This document shows, one piece after another, positions 54,628 to 62,603 of a DNA stretch of 64,000 bases. Each line of letters opens with the position of its first letter. Position 1 is the first letter of the stretch. The stretch is from NCBI RefSeq assembly GCF_000745835.1, contig NZ_JQKB01000023.1, positions 25,598 to 89,597 on the forward strand, written 5' to 3'. The notes beneath the pieces were generated by a model. That model saw only the letters and a list, made by a program, of their open reading frames with translations. It was not told where the DNA came from and searched no databases. Position numbers and translations under genes: made by a program. This stretch comes from Belnapia moabensis DSM 16746 (lineage in GTDB: Bacteria; Pseudomonadota; Alphaproteobacteria; Acetobacterales; Acetobacteraceae).

Positions 54628-56403
54628 ATGGTGGAGCCTGTCCTTGGTATCGGTCGCAGCCTGACCGGGCGGCGCTGGGTGTGGCGTGAGTCGGAGGAGC
54701 GCACCGGCCTCGCCATCGCGCAGCGGGCCGGGCTGCCGGAGCTGGTCGGGCGGCTGCTGGCGGCCCGGGGGGTGACGCTCGACGATGTGGGCGACTTCCT
54801 CGAGCCGACATTGCGGGCGATGCTGCCCGACCCCTCGCGGCTACTCGACATGGATGCGGCGGCGGAGCGGCTGGCACGCGCCGTGCGCGCGGGCGAGACC
54901 GTCGCCGTCTTCGGCGATTACGACGTGGACGGGGCTTGCTCGGGCGCGCTGATGGTGCGGGCGTTGCGGCGGCTGGGCTGCACCGTCAGCCATTACGTGC
55001 CGGATCGGCTGAAGGAAGGCTACGGGCCCAATCCGGCGGCGATCCGGGCGTTGTGCGAGCGGGGCGCGACACTGATCGTCTGCGTCGATTGCGGCATCGC
55101 GGCGCATGAGGCGCTGGCGGCGGCCGAGGGGCGGGCGGATGTGGTGGTGCTCGATCACCACAAATCCGAAGGGCCGGTGCCGCGGGTGGTAGCGGCGGTC
55201 AATCCGAACCGGCTGGATTGCACCTCGGGGCTCAGGAATCTCTGTGCGGCGGCGGTGGCCTTCCTGGCTGTTGTCGCGCTGCATCGGGCGCTGCGGAAGG
55301 CGGGGCATTTTGCGCAGGGGCAGGAGCCTTCGGCGCTTGATCTGCTCGATCTCGTCGCGCTGGCGACGGTCTGCGACGTGATGCCGCTCACCGGCGTCAA
55401 CCGGGCGCTGGTGGCGCAGGGGCTGAAGGTGATGGCGCGGCGGGGGCATGCGGGCGTTGCCGCGCTGCTCGATGTCGGGCTGGTGCGGGACCTGCCGACG
55501 GCGCATTCGCTGGGCTTCGTGCTGGGGCCGCGGATCAATGCGGCGGGGCGCGTGGATGAGCCGGATCTCGGGATGCGGCTGCTGCTTTGCGACGACCCGA
55601 TCGAGGCGCGGGCGATGGCGGAGCGGTTGGATGCGGTCAACCGGCGGCGGCAGGAGGTCGAGGCCGAGGTGCTGGGGGCGGCTTTCGCGGCGGCCGAGGC
55701 GCAGCATGCGGCGGGGCACCCGGTGCTGCTGGTCTGCGGCGATGGGTGGCATCCGGGTGTCGTCGGCATCGTGGCGGGGCGCGTGAAGGAGAAGTTCAAC
55801 CGGCCGGCCTGTGTGGCTGGCCTCACGGGTGGGGTGGCGAAGGGGTCGGGGCGGTCGGTGCCAGGGGTGGATCTCGGCGCGGCGGTGATTGCGGCGCGGC
55901 AGGCAGGCCTGCTGGAGACCGGCGGTGGGCATGCGATGGCCGCCGGGTTCAGCTTCCTCGAGGGGCGTAGGGAGGAATTCCACGCTTTCCTCGATGAGCG
56001 GCTGGCGGTGGCGAAGGGGTTGCCGGGGGCGGCGGATCTCGTCGTCGAGGGGAGCGTCGCGGTGCCGGCGGCGACGACGGACCTCGCCTGCCAGGTGGAG
56101 CGGCTGGCGCCCTTCGGGTCGGGGAATGAGGAGCCGATCTTCGTCCTGCCGCGGGCGCGCGTGGTGCGGGCGGATCGCGTCGGGAAAGAAGGGAATACCA
56201 TCCGCGCCTTCATCGAGGGTGAGGCGGGGGGGCGGCTGAAGGCCATCTGCTTCCGGGCGAAGGAGGGGCCGCTGGCCGAGGCGCTGCTGGCGCGGCAGGC
56301 GGGGCCGCTGCATCTGTGCGGCCAGATCAGGGCAGAGCGCTGGAACGATACGGTGAGCGCCTGCCTGCATGTGGTGGATGCGGCGCCCGTCCAGGCCGGC
56401 TGA
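54628..56403 (+). CDS. recJ: Single-stranded-DNA-specific exonuclease RecJ
   Basis: A 591-residue 5'-3' ssDNA exonuclease of the DHH phosphoesterase family. The N-terminal domain has motif I VFGDYDVDGACSGAL (about 96-110) and motif III VVLDHHKSEG. The DHHA1 half carries GDGWHPGVVGIVAGR and GGGHAMAAGF, and a C-terminal OB-like domain (about 475-590) has PFGSGNEEPIF. ATG 54628 (MVEPVLGIG) is chosen; GAGGTG lies directly before it. Length is close to E. coli RecJ (577). Confidence 0.94.
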   Translation: MVEPVLGIGRSLTGRRWVWRESEERTGLAIAQRAGLPELVGRLLAARGVTLDDVGDFLEPTLRAMLPDPSRLLDMDAAAERLARAVRAGETVAVFGDYDVDGACSGALMVRALRRLGCTVSHYVPDRLKEGYGPNPAAIRALCERGATLIVCVDCGIAAHEALAAAEGRADVVVLDHHKSEGPVPRVVAAVNPNRLDCTSGLRNLCAAAVAFLAVVALHRALRKAGHFAQGQEPSALDLLDLVALATVCDVMPLTGVNRALVAQGLKVMARRGHAGVAALLDVGLVRDLPTAHSLGFVLGPRINAAGRVDEPDLGMRLLLCDDPIEARAMAERLDAVNRRRQEVEAEVLGAAFAAAEAQHAAGHPVLLVCGDGWHPGVVGIVAGRVKEKFNRPACVAGLTGGVAKGSGRSVPGVDLGAAVIAARQAGLLETGGGHAMAAGFSFLEGRREEFHAFLDERLAVAKGLPGAADLVVEGSVAVPAATTDLACQVERLAPFGSGNEEPIFVLPRARVVRADRVGKEGNTIRAFIEGEAGGRLKAICFRAKEGPLAEALLARQAGPLHLCGQIRAERWNDTVSACLHVVDAAPVQAG

Positions 56404-56541
56404 AAGCGCGGATTTCCGTGGGGTTTGCGGCGGGACGGATACGCTTCGTCACGGCTTGCCACGGGATTGCGGCGGAATGGACACGACGCAGCCTTCGTCA
56501 CGGCGGAGCGTTGCCCGGACGACAACCGTGAAGGGATAGCC

Positions 56542-56814
56542 ATGCGCCGCTTGCTGCTTGCCGCGATGCTGGGATTGGGGCTGCTGTCAGGAGCTGCTTC
56601 GGCGGCGCCGGTAGGGCAGGGGGTGTCGGCGGTGGAGGGCACACTGCTGATGCCGGTGCAGTACCGCCGGGATTACGCGCCGCCACGGGCCTACGCGCCG
56701 CCTCCGCGGGCCTATGGCCGGCGCTACTATGTGCCGCCCCGGCACCGCAATTACCGTCGCTACGCACCGCCGCCGCGACGGTATGCGCCGCCGCCGCGCT
56801 ACTACCGGCGCTGA
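56542..56814 (+). CDS. Small secreted Tyr/Arg/Pro-rich protein, hypothetical
   Basis: A 90-residue product with a signal peptide (residues 1-22, MRRLLLAAMLGLGLLSGAASA) and a mature tail of Tyr-Ala-Pro-Pro/Arg repeats (YAPPRAYAPPPRAYG). AAGGGA lies a few bases before ATG 56542. Such basic, aromatic, low-complexity small exported proteins are common in Acetobacteraceae and of unknown role. Its stop lies seven bases from the convergent DUF882 gene. Confidence 0.7.
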   Translation: MRRLLLAAMLGLGLLSGAASAAPVGQGVSAVEGTLLMPVQYRRDYAPPRAYAPPPRAYGRRYYVPPRHRNYRRYAPPPRRYAPPPRYYRR

Positions 56815-56821
56815 GCGGGCG

Positions 56822-57436
56822 TCAGGGCCGCCGGGTGGCGGCCCAGGCCTCGGCGATTCGGGCGATGGGATCCGGGGGCGGGGCCGCCGGGGCGCTGCCG
56901 CCGGAGGGGCCGCCCGGGACATCGCCCCAGCGGCGGACCGGGCCGCTGTCGAGATGGACGAAGCTCTTGCTGGCATAGACCCCGACGCCGCCGCGGCGCA
57001 TGCCGAGCGCCACATCGGCGAAGCCGGTGAGTTGCGCCGCGGGCAGGCAGACATCGAGGGCGCGGGCAGAGAGGTGCTGGCTGTTGCCGGCGCCGCAGAC
57101 CAGCGCATTCGTCTCCGGCGTGCGGAAGCCGGAGACGACGAGGAATTCGCCGCGCCAGCGGGCGCGTTGCCCAGCCTCCCAGAGGATGTCGATGACCGTG
57201 GGGTCGTAGGCGTGGACGGTGCCGCTGCGGCTGTCGGCGAGGACGGCGGAGATGTCGGCGAGTGCCTTAGGATCGACCGTGCGGCCATCGTGGTAGACGC
57301 CGTTGAAGCGGGCGCCGGTGGCGGCATGGCGTAGTGTCAGCCGTCGCAGGGCGGGAGCCGTGCGCTGGGTGGCGAGGGCAGGCGTCGAGAGGGCGGCGGG
57401 CGCGAGGGCGCCGAGGAGGAGGGATCGGCGATGCAT
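56822..57436 (-). CDS. DUF882/YcbK-like peptidase-fold protein
   Basis: A 204-residue exported protein with a signal peptide (MHRRSLLLGALAPAALSTPALA) and the M15-like D-Ala-D-Ala-peptidase fold: VVSGFRTPETNALV, SQHLSARALDV and FVHLDSGPVRRWG, holding the probable zinc His and Asp residues. The usual SxHxxGxAxD is here SQHLSARALD, with Ser in place of Gly. It is likely a periplasmic cell-wall hydrolase. The tail is Pro-rich. Confidence 0.85.
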   Translation of the reverse strand: MHRRSLLLGALAPAALSTPALATQRTAPALRRLTLRHAATGARFNGVYHDGRTVDPKALADISAVLADSRSGTVHAYDPTVIDILWEAGQRARWRGEFLVVSGFRTPETNALVCGAGNSQHLSARALDVCLPAAQLTGFADVALGMRRGGVGVYASKSFVHLDSGPVRRWGDVPGGPSGGSAPAAPPPDPIARIAEAWAATRRP

Positions 57437-57568
57437 GGCAGCCTGCCTAGCGGGGCAGCGCCATCGGCGGAACCCTTGCTCGCGCGAACGCGTCTCTGCT
57501 CCCGCAAGCGCGATCAGGATTTCAACTTGTGCGTTAGAATGCCTGAGAAGTTGGCACGTGGAGAGGGT

Positions 57569-58561
57569 TCAGCCGGCCTCGACGAGGACATGCGCGTCGC
57601 GTTCGTGCCAGGTGAGCGTGGCGGAATCGCCGGGGGCGACGGGCTCGGCGTGGAAGGCCTCGTCGGGGAGGAGGACGGAGGCGTCCTCGCCCTCGCCGAG
57701 CGAGAGGGCGATGCGGACCTGGCTGCCCTGGTACTCCACGGCGGCGACGCGGGCGGGGCGATGCGGGTTGTCGCCCGCCGCGCCGAGACGGCAGCGGTCG
57801 GCGCGCACGGCGATGGGGCCCGCGGGGCCGTGCAGGATGTTGTGGCCGCCAATGAAGCGGGCGACGAAGGCGCTGACCGGGCGCTCGAAGACCTCGCGGG
57901 GCGGGCCGGCCTGGCGGATATGGCCGGCCTCCATCACCACCATGATGTCGGCGAGCGCCATTGCCTCGTCCTGGCTGTGGGTGACGTGGATGAAGCTGAT
58001 GCCGAGCTCGCGCTGCAGGCGCTTCAGCTCCTCGCGGACGCGGGCGCGGAGGAAGGGGTCGAGGGCCGAGAGCGGCTCGTCGAGCAGGAGGACGCGGGGG
58101 CGGGTGACGAGGGAGCGGGCGAGGGCCACGCGCTGCTGCTGCCCGCCCGAGAGCTGCGCGGGCAGGCGGTCGGCATAGGCGTCCATATGGACGAGGGCGA
58201 GGTAGTCGCGGGCCTTGGCGTGGCGCTCCGCTTTGGCGACGCCGCGCATCTTCAGGCTGAAGGCGACATTGTCGAGGCAGGAGAGGTGCGGGAAGAGGGC
58301 GTAGGACTGGAACATCATCGAGGTGCCGCGCTCGAGCGGCGCGAGGTCGGTGACGTTGCGGTTATGGATGAGGACATCGCCCTCGGAGATCGCCTCATGG
58401 CCGGCGATCATGCGCAGCGTGCTGGTCTTGCCGCAGCCGCTCGGGCCGAGCAGGCAGCAATAGCTGCCGGGCGGGATGCGGAGCGAGATGCCGTCGACGG
58501 CGGTGGTCGCGTCGTAGCGCTTGGTGACGGAGACCAGCTCGACATCGAAGCGGTGGGTCAT
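57569..58561 (-). CDS. ABC transporter ATP-binding protein (spermidine/putrescine PotA type)
   Basis: A 330-residue ATPase of the PotA/MalK group: Walker A GPSGCGKTST, Q-loop MFQSYALFPHL, signature LSGGQQQRVALARSL and Walker B VLLLDEPLSALD, plus the TOBE domain at the C-terminus (about 255-325). It is the last gene of a minus-strand operon, 13 bases after the PotC-like gene. Polyamine specificity is inferred from the family, as the binding protein could bind something else. Confidence 0.93.
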   Translation of the reverse strand: MTHRFDVELVSVTKRYDATTAVDGISLRIPPGSYCCLLGPSGCGKTSTLRMIAGHEAISEGDVLIHNRNVTDLAPLERGTSMMFQSYALFPHLSCLDNVAFSLKMRGVAKAERHAKARDYLALVHMDAYADRLPAQLSGGQQQRVALARSLVTRPRVLLLDEPLSALDPFLRARVREELKRLQRELGISFIHVTHSQDEAMALADIMVVMEAGHIRQAGPPREVFERPVSAFVARFIGGHNILHGPAGPIAVRADRCRLGAAGDNPHRPARVAAVEYQGSQVRIALSLGEGEDASVLLPDEAFHAEPVAPGDSATLTWHERDAHVLVEAG

Positions 58562-58574
58562 GCAGCCGGGGTCC

Positions 58575-59402
58575 TCAGCGAAGGGCCGCCGCGCGGCGGC
58601 GCTGGAGGCGGATGACGAGGGCGAGGGTGGTGCCGATGACGAGGAAGGAGACGGCCGTCGTCACCGTGCCGATGGCGAAGAGCGTGGGCGAGGTGGCGCT
58701 CGAGATCAGCGCGTAGATCTCGAGGGGGAGGGTGTTGCGGTTGCCGGCGACCAGCGTGGTGCGGGCGTATTCGTCGTAGCTGAGGGTGAAGGAGCCCATC
58801 GCCACGCCGAGGATGCCGGGCAGCAGGATCGGCAGGGTGACGTGGCGGAGGCGCTGCCAGGCGCTGGCGCCGAGATCGGTCGCCGCTTCCTCATAGGCGC
58901 GGTTGAAGCGGTTGAAGACGGCGAACATGGCGAAGAGGCCGAAGGGCAGCGTCCAGGTGAGCTGGGCGGCGAGCGCCGAGGTGAAGAGGCCGGGCTGCCA
59001 GCCGAAGAGCTGGAAGCCGAGGCCGATGCCGAAGCCGACGAGCAGGCTCGGCATCACCAGGCTGGCGACGGCGAGGTAGAAGATGAGGCCGGAGCCGGGG
59101 AAGCGGCGGCGGAAGCCCATGCCGGCGGCGACCGAGATCAGCACCGTCAGCAGGCTGACCAGCGAGGCGAGCAGGATGGAGCGGCCGAAGGCCGCGGGGA
59201 TGTTCGCCATCTGGCCGGGGCGGAGGATTTCCTCGAACCAGAAGGTCGAGGTGCCGACCATGGGGAAGGTGACGCCGCCCTCCGGCCCCTGGAAGGAGAG
59301 GATGTAGATGACGAGCATCGGCCCGTAGAGGAAGAGCAGGAAGAGCGTCATCAGCATCGCCAGCGCGTAGAAGGTCCAGGGGCGGCGTGCATGGTGCCTC
59401 AC
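58575..59402 (-). CDS. ABC transporter permease (PotC type)
   Basis: A 275-residue permease with about six membrane helices. The EAA loop reads EEAATDLGASAWQRLRHVTLPILLPG. GTG 59402 is used because it overlaps the previous gene's stop (GTGA) and sits just before the first helix (FYALAMLMTLFLLFLYGPML). In-frame upstream codons belong to the overlapping PotB-like gene. Confidence 0.9.
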   Translation of the reverse strand: MRHHARRPWTFYALAMLMTLFLLFLYGPMLVIYILSFQGPEGGVTFPMVGTSTFWFEEILRPGQMANIPAAFGRSILLASLVSLLTVLISVAAGMGFRRRFPGSGLIFYLAVASLVMPSLLVGFGIGLGFQLFGWQPGLFTSALAAQLTWTLPFGLFAMFAVFNRFNRAYEEAATDLGASAWQRLRHVTLPILLPGILGVAMGSFTLSYDEYARTTLVAGNRNTLPLEIYALISSATSPTLFAIGTVTTAVSFLVIGTTLALVIRLQRRRAAALR

Positions 59403-60322
59403 CGGACCAGCTCCTTGCGAATGTCGACGATGCGCATCATGCCGGCGACCATCAGCGCCACGAAGAGGACGAGCAGCATCGCCGAGGCGGAGGCGGGCGG
59501 GTACTGCATCGCCTGGATCTCCGTCGCCAGCGCGGAGACGATGGAGGCGCTCTGGCCGCCGCTCATCTGCTTCACGACGAAGAAGTCGCCCATCACCTGG
59601 GTGAAGACGAGGATCGAGCCCAGGGCGATGCCGGTCTTCGACAGCGGGATCACCACCTCCACCATGGTCTGCCAGCGGCTGGCGCCGGCATCGCGCGCGG
59701 CCTCGAGCAGGGCCGGGTCGATCTTGGAGAGGGAGTTGGCGATGGGGCCGATCATCAGCAGCGTGAAGAGGTGGACATAGGTCACGCAGACGGCGAAAGG
59801 CGAGAAGAGCAGGAAGTCGAGCGGGCGGTCGATCAGGTGGAGGTCCATCAGCGCGCTGTTGAAGGCGCCGTTGCGGCCGAGGAAGGGGATCCAGGCGATG
59901 GTGCGGATGATCCCCGAGGTCCAGAAGGGGATGGCGCAAAGCAGGAAGAGCACGGTGCGCATCACCCGCGTCCGCACATGGATGACGAGGAACCAGGCGA
60001 TGTTGAAGCCGAGGAAGAGCGTGATGCCCCAGACGATGAAGGCGAATTGCAGCGAGGAGAGATAGAGGCGGAGCGTCGCCGGGGAGGTCAGTAGCTCGCG
60101 GTAATTGTCGAGCAGGAAGTCGGGGTAGATGCCGGTGCGGTCGTAGTCGTAGAAGCTGACCACGAGGAAGATCAGCGTCGGCAGCGCGAAGAAGGCGATC
60201 AGCACGATGCCGAGCGGGCCGACCTGCAGCAGCGAGACGAGCCGCGGCGAGAGGCGAAGGCGCCGGCGGCGGGTGGGCCGCGGGGCGAGGGCGGCGTGTT
60301 CGGCCGGCTGGGTGATGCTCAT
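59399..60322 (-). CDS. ABC transporter permease (PotB type)
   Basis: A 307-residue permease with an N-terminal basic region (PRPTRRRRLRLSPR), about six helices and an EAA-type loop LLEAARDAGASRWQTMVEVVIPLSKTG. The YDYDRTGIYPDFLLDNYRELL periplasmic stretch is typical of PotB. Its ATG overlaps the binding protein's stop (ATGA) and its stop overlaps the PotC-like GTG. Confidence 0.93.
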   Translation of the reverse strand: MSITQPAEHAALAPRPTRRRRLRLSPRLVSLLQVGPLGIVLIAFFALPTLIFLVVSFYDYDRTGIYPDFLLDNYRELLTSPATLRLYLSSLQFAFIVWGITLFLGFNIAWFLVIHVRTRVMRTVLFLLCAIPFWTSGIIRTIAWIPFLGRNGAFNSALMDLHLIDRPLDFLLFSPFAVCVTYVHLFTLLMIGPIANSLSKIDPALLEAARDAGASRWQTMVEVVIPLSKTGIALGSILVFTQVMGDFFVVKQMSGGQSASIVSALATEIQAMQYPPASASAMLLVLFVALMVAGMMRIVDIRKELVR

Positions 60323-61596
60323 CAGGAGGTGATGAACTCGTTCCATTTGCGGGTGAGGTAGCGGTCCTCGTCCATCACCGAATTCCAGACGGCGATGTTG
60401 CCCATGCGGGCGGAGAAGGCGCCGCCGTCGCGAACCTCGCCGGGCTTGACGGAGGGCTTGCCGAAGGGGTCGGGCAGCTCCGTCGCGGCGGGCTTGCCGT
60501 CGTACCAGTAGTCCCATTCGGCGGAGGTGAGGTGCTTGCGCGCCAGCTCCGGCTGGCAGGAGTAGTAGCCCTGGCGGGCGATGACGGCGCCCTCGAAGCC
60601 CGAGGCGTACCAGTTGGCGTATTCGATGGCGCAGTCGCGCTTCAGCCCCGTCAGGTGCTTCATGATGCCGAGATTGTAGCCCCAGCCGCGATAGCCCTCG
60701 CGCAGCGGCTGGAAGGTGCAGGGGATGCCGCGGGTGCGTGCCGCCGAGACGGCGGGGGACCACATCGACTGGATCACCACCTCGCCCGAGGCCATGAGGT
60801 TCACCGACTGGTCGAAGCTCGACCAGAAGGCGCGGAACTGGCCGGCGCGCTTGATCTCAAGCATCATTCCGATCGTCCTGTCGATCTCGGCACGGGTCAT
60901 GTTGCCCTTGTTGCCGTAGCTCATCCGGCCGCCGGATTGCAGGGCGAGGGCGACGTCGATGATGCCGATGGTTGGCTGGTCCTGCAGCGCCGCCTTGCCC
61001 TTGAAGGCGGGGTCGAGCAGGTCGGCCCAGCTGGCGATGGGGCGGCCCACTAGGTCCGGGCGGATGCCGAGCGTGTCGGCATTCGTGATGGAGGGCATGC
61101 TGGTGAGCCACTCCGTCGGGCCGGGGGCGAAGGCCTTGCCTTCCTCGCTGGTGGCGTAGAGCACGGTGTAGGGGGCGACGCCTTCGGTCGATGCCTTCCG
61201 GCCGTCGGCATACTCGCCCCTGGTGAAGAGCGGGATGGTCTGGTCCCAGTGCTTCATCTTCGAGAGCGGGATGGTCTGCAGCACGTTCCGGCCGACTAGG
61301 TATTTCAGGTAGGTGATGCTGACATCGGCGACGTCGATGGCGCTCGACTGCGAAAGGAAGCGGTTGAGCAGGTCGGCGCCCTCGCTCGCCTGCATGCGCA
61401 CCGTGAAGCCGAGATCCTTGCTGGCCCGTTCGGCGATCTGCGGCAGAGCGGTGACGGTGAGGCCGGCGTGCTGGAGCGTGATCTCGCGGATGTTCTGCGC
61501 CCAGATGGTCGGGAAGCCGGTGAGGGCGCCGGAGCCGGCGGCGGCGCCGATGCTGGCCCCGAGCAGGTGGCGACGGGAGAATCCGGGGTGAGGCAT
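60322..61596 (-). CDS. Extracellular solute-binding protein (PotD/iron-type), Tat-type signal
   Basis: A 424-residue binding protein that heads the operon. ATG 61596 (MPHPGFSRRHLLGAS) is chosen: AGGAG is six bases upstream, and the twin-arginine SRRHLLG followed by a hydrophobic stretch suggests export by Tat in a folded state. Mature blocks such as LTVTALPQIAERASKDLGF and GYRGWGYNLGIMKHL place it in the SBP_bac_1/PotD-like clan. Ligand unknown; a cofactor-bearing ligand would explain Tat use. The earlier in-frame codons up to 61671 are not supported. Confidence 0.88.
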   Translation of the reverse strand: MPHPGFSRRHLLGASIGAAAGSGALTGFPTIWAQNIREITLQHAGLTVTALPQIAERASKDLGFTVRMQASEGADLLNRFLSQSSAIDVADVSITYLKYLVGRNVLQTIPLSKMKHWDQTIPLFTRGEYADGRKASTEGVAPYTVLYATSEEGKAFAPGPTEWLTSMPSITNADTLGIRPDLVGRPIASWADLLDPAFKGKAALQDQPTIGIIDVALALQSGGRMSYGNKGNMTRAEIDRTIGMMLEIKRAGQFRAFWSSFDQSVNLMASGEVVIQSMWSPAVSAARTRGIPCTFQPLREGYRGWGYNLGIMKHLTGLKRDCAIEYANWYASGFEGAVIARQGYYSCQPELARKHLTSAEWDYWYDGKPAATELPDPFGKPSVKPGEVRDGGAFSARMGNIAVWNSVMDEDRYLTRKWNEFITS

Positions 61597-61719
61597 GGTC
61601 ACTCCTGCGAGCGGGGCGGCATGTCGCGCTGCACAAAAGTGAACGCCAAATAAGCATAAGCAGGAAATCACGAGTAAGTGGCTGAATTAATGGAGAAATA
61701 AGGCAGGAAGTGGGAATTT

Positions 61720-61743
61720 TAACGCCACTTCGGAGTGGCGTTA
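61720..61743. promoter_or_regulatory. Perfect 10-bp palindromic hairpin upstream of the PotD-like operon
   Basis: TAACGCCACT (61720-61729), loop TCGG and AGTGGCGTTA (61734-61743) form a flawless 10-bp stem with a 4-base loop, about 125 bases before the operon start and 75 bases before the tRNA. It could be an operator read as DNA, or a leader hairpin. It is not followed by a U tract in either direction. The AT-rich DNA between it and the operon ATG shows no clear promoter boxes. Confidence 0.45.
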
Positions 61744-61817
61744 CGGTGAGGCTGGACGTTGCCGGAGACTCCGTGTAGTGGAGCCGCCCACGGCCCCGAT
61801 CGGGACCGCTACAGGCC

Positions 61818-61893
61818 AGTCCCCATCGTCTAGAGGCCTAGGACACCAGCCTTTCACGTTGGTAACACGGGTTCGAATCCCGTTGGGGACGCC
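61818..61893 (+). tRNA. tRNA-Glu (anticodon TTC), CCA encoded
   Basis: The 76-base gene folds as a cloverleaf: acceptor GTCCCCA pairs with TGGGGAC, the anticodon loop CTTTCAC carries TTC between stems CCAGC and GTTGG, and the T arm ACGGG-TTCGAAT-CCCGT is perfect. Discriminator G and the 3' CCA (61891-61893) are in the DNA. A CCCGATCGGG palindrome (61795-61804) lies just upstream. Confidence 0.95.
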
Positions 61894-62305
61894 AGCCACA
61901 AGACACTGAAATCACTCCTCTTTCTGGCCCGGCCCGCGCCGGGATGGGGCGACGGGGTACAGGGTCCACTTTTGGGTCCAGGACCATGTTGGCCAGGGCT
62001 GGCTGGACCCCTCCCGCCTATGAGGCGGCCGCTATGGCGTAGCGGCCTTGACCGAGCCGCTGGTGAGGATTCATGCAGTTTGGCGGGGATTGGCATCAAG
62101 CTCGTGCTCGGCCGCCGCACAATCCTCGATGGTGGAATCGGCTCTCCTGGCTCCGATGCGAAATGCAGGACGGTCCGATCCGCATGGTCCTCGCTGCGCG
62201 AACACCAGTGGCTACTGAGGAACAGCCAGTCCTGCGATCGCAGAGAGCAACTCCAAAGCCAGTTGCGCGATGCGGCAGGAGGAGCCAGTAACCCCCAGGT
62301 ACCTC
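61894..62305. other. Gene-poor stretch downstream of tRNA-Glu
   Basis: About 410 bases with no convincing gene. Open frames here are short, lack ribosome sites and show mixed codon use. A 6-bp GC hairpin follows the tRNA near 61941-61956. The base composition is less GC-biased at third positions than the rest of the window, and tRNA 3' ends are common integration sites, so this may be an old insertion scar. No direct repeat of the tRNA 3' end was found within the remaining window by eye. Confidence 0.35.
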
Positions 62306-62554
62306 ATGAATAAGTTGCAGATTGATCCACTGCTTGGGAGCCCTGCACCGCGGCGATATTTTGTTAGAGCGCAGCGCGAAGGCCGCCCGCCGACGCCCTG
62401 GGTTTGGCTGATCTATGAGGAAGGTCAGACAAAACCCTGCCAACGCTCCACGCACCTTTATCGCTCTGCCGAAGATGCCTGGGCAGTTGGCCAAGCGCTG
62501 CTCGTCCGGTTTGGAGGGCGCCGGCAGAACCGTGACAAATCTTCTGTGAAGTAG
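62306..62554 (+). CDS. Small conserved-looking hypothetical protein
   Basis: An 82-residue product beginning MNKLQIDPLLGSPAPRRYFV. The middle VWLIYEEGQ ... LYRSAEDAWAVGQALLVRF has the feel of a compact alpha/beta domain with a conserved helix. ATG 62306 is given; an in-frame ATG at 62270 would add 12 residues. The ribosome site is weak (AGG). Codon use is less biased than in the flanking core genes. Function unknown. Confidence 0.5.
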   Translation: MNKLQIDPLLGSPAPRRYFVRAQREGRPPTPWVWLIYEEGQTKPCQRSTHLYRSAEDAWAVGQALLVRFGGRRQNRDKSSVK

Positions 62555-62603
62555 GGCCTGTCGTTTGCGAAGTGGTGGGGCTGATCGGAGAGGCTGGTCA
62601 AAC

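Noticed and set aside
61854..62120. Minus-strand frame ending in a SPTGFEPVLPT-like tail
   Set aside because: It is the translation of the antisense of the tRNA-Glu 3' half, a well-known false protein fragment.
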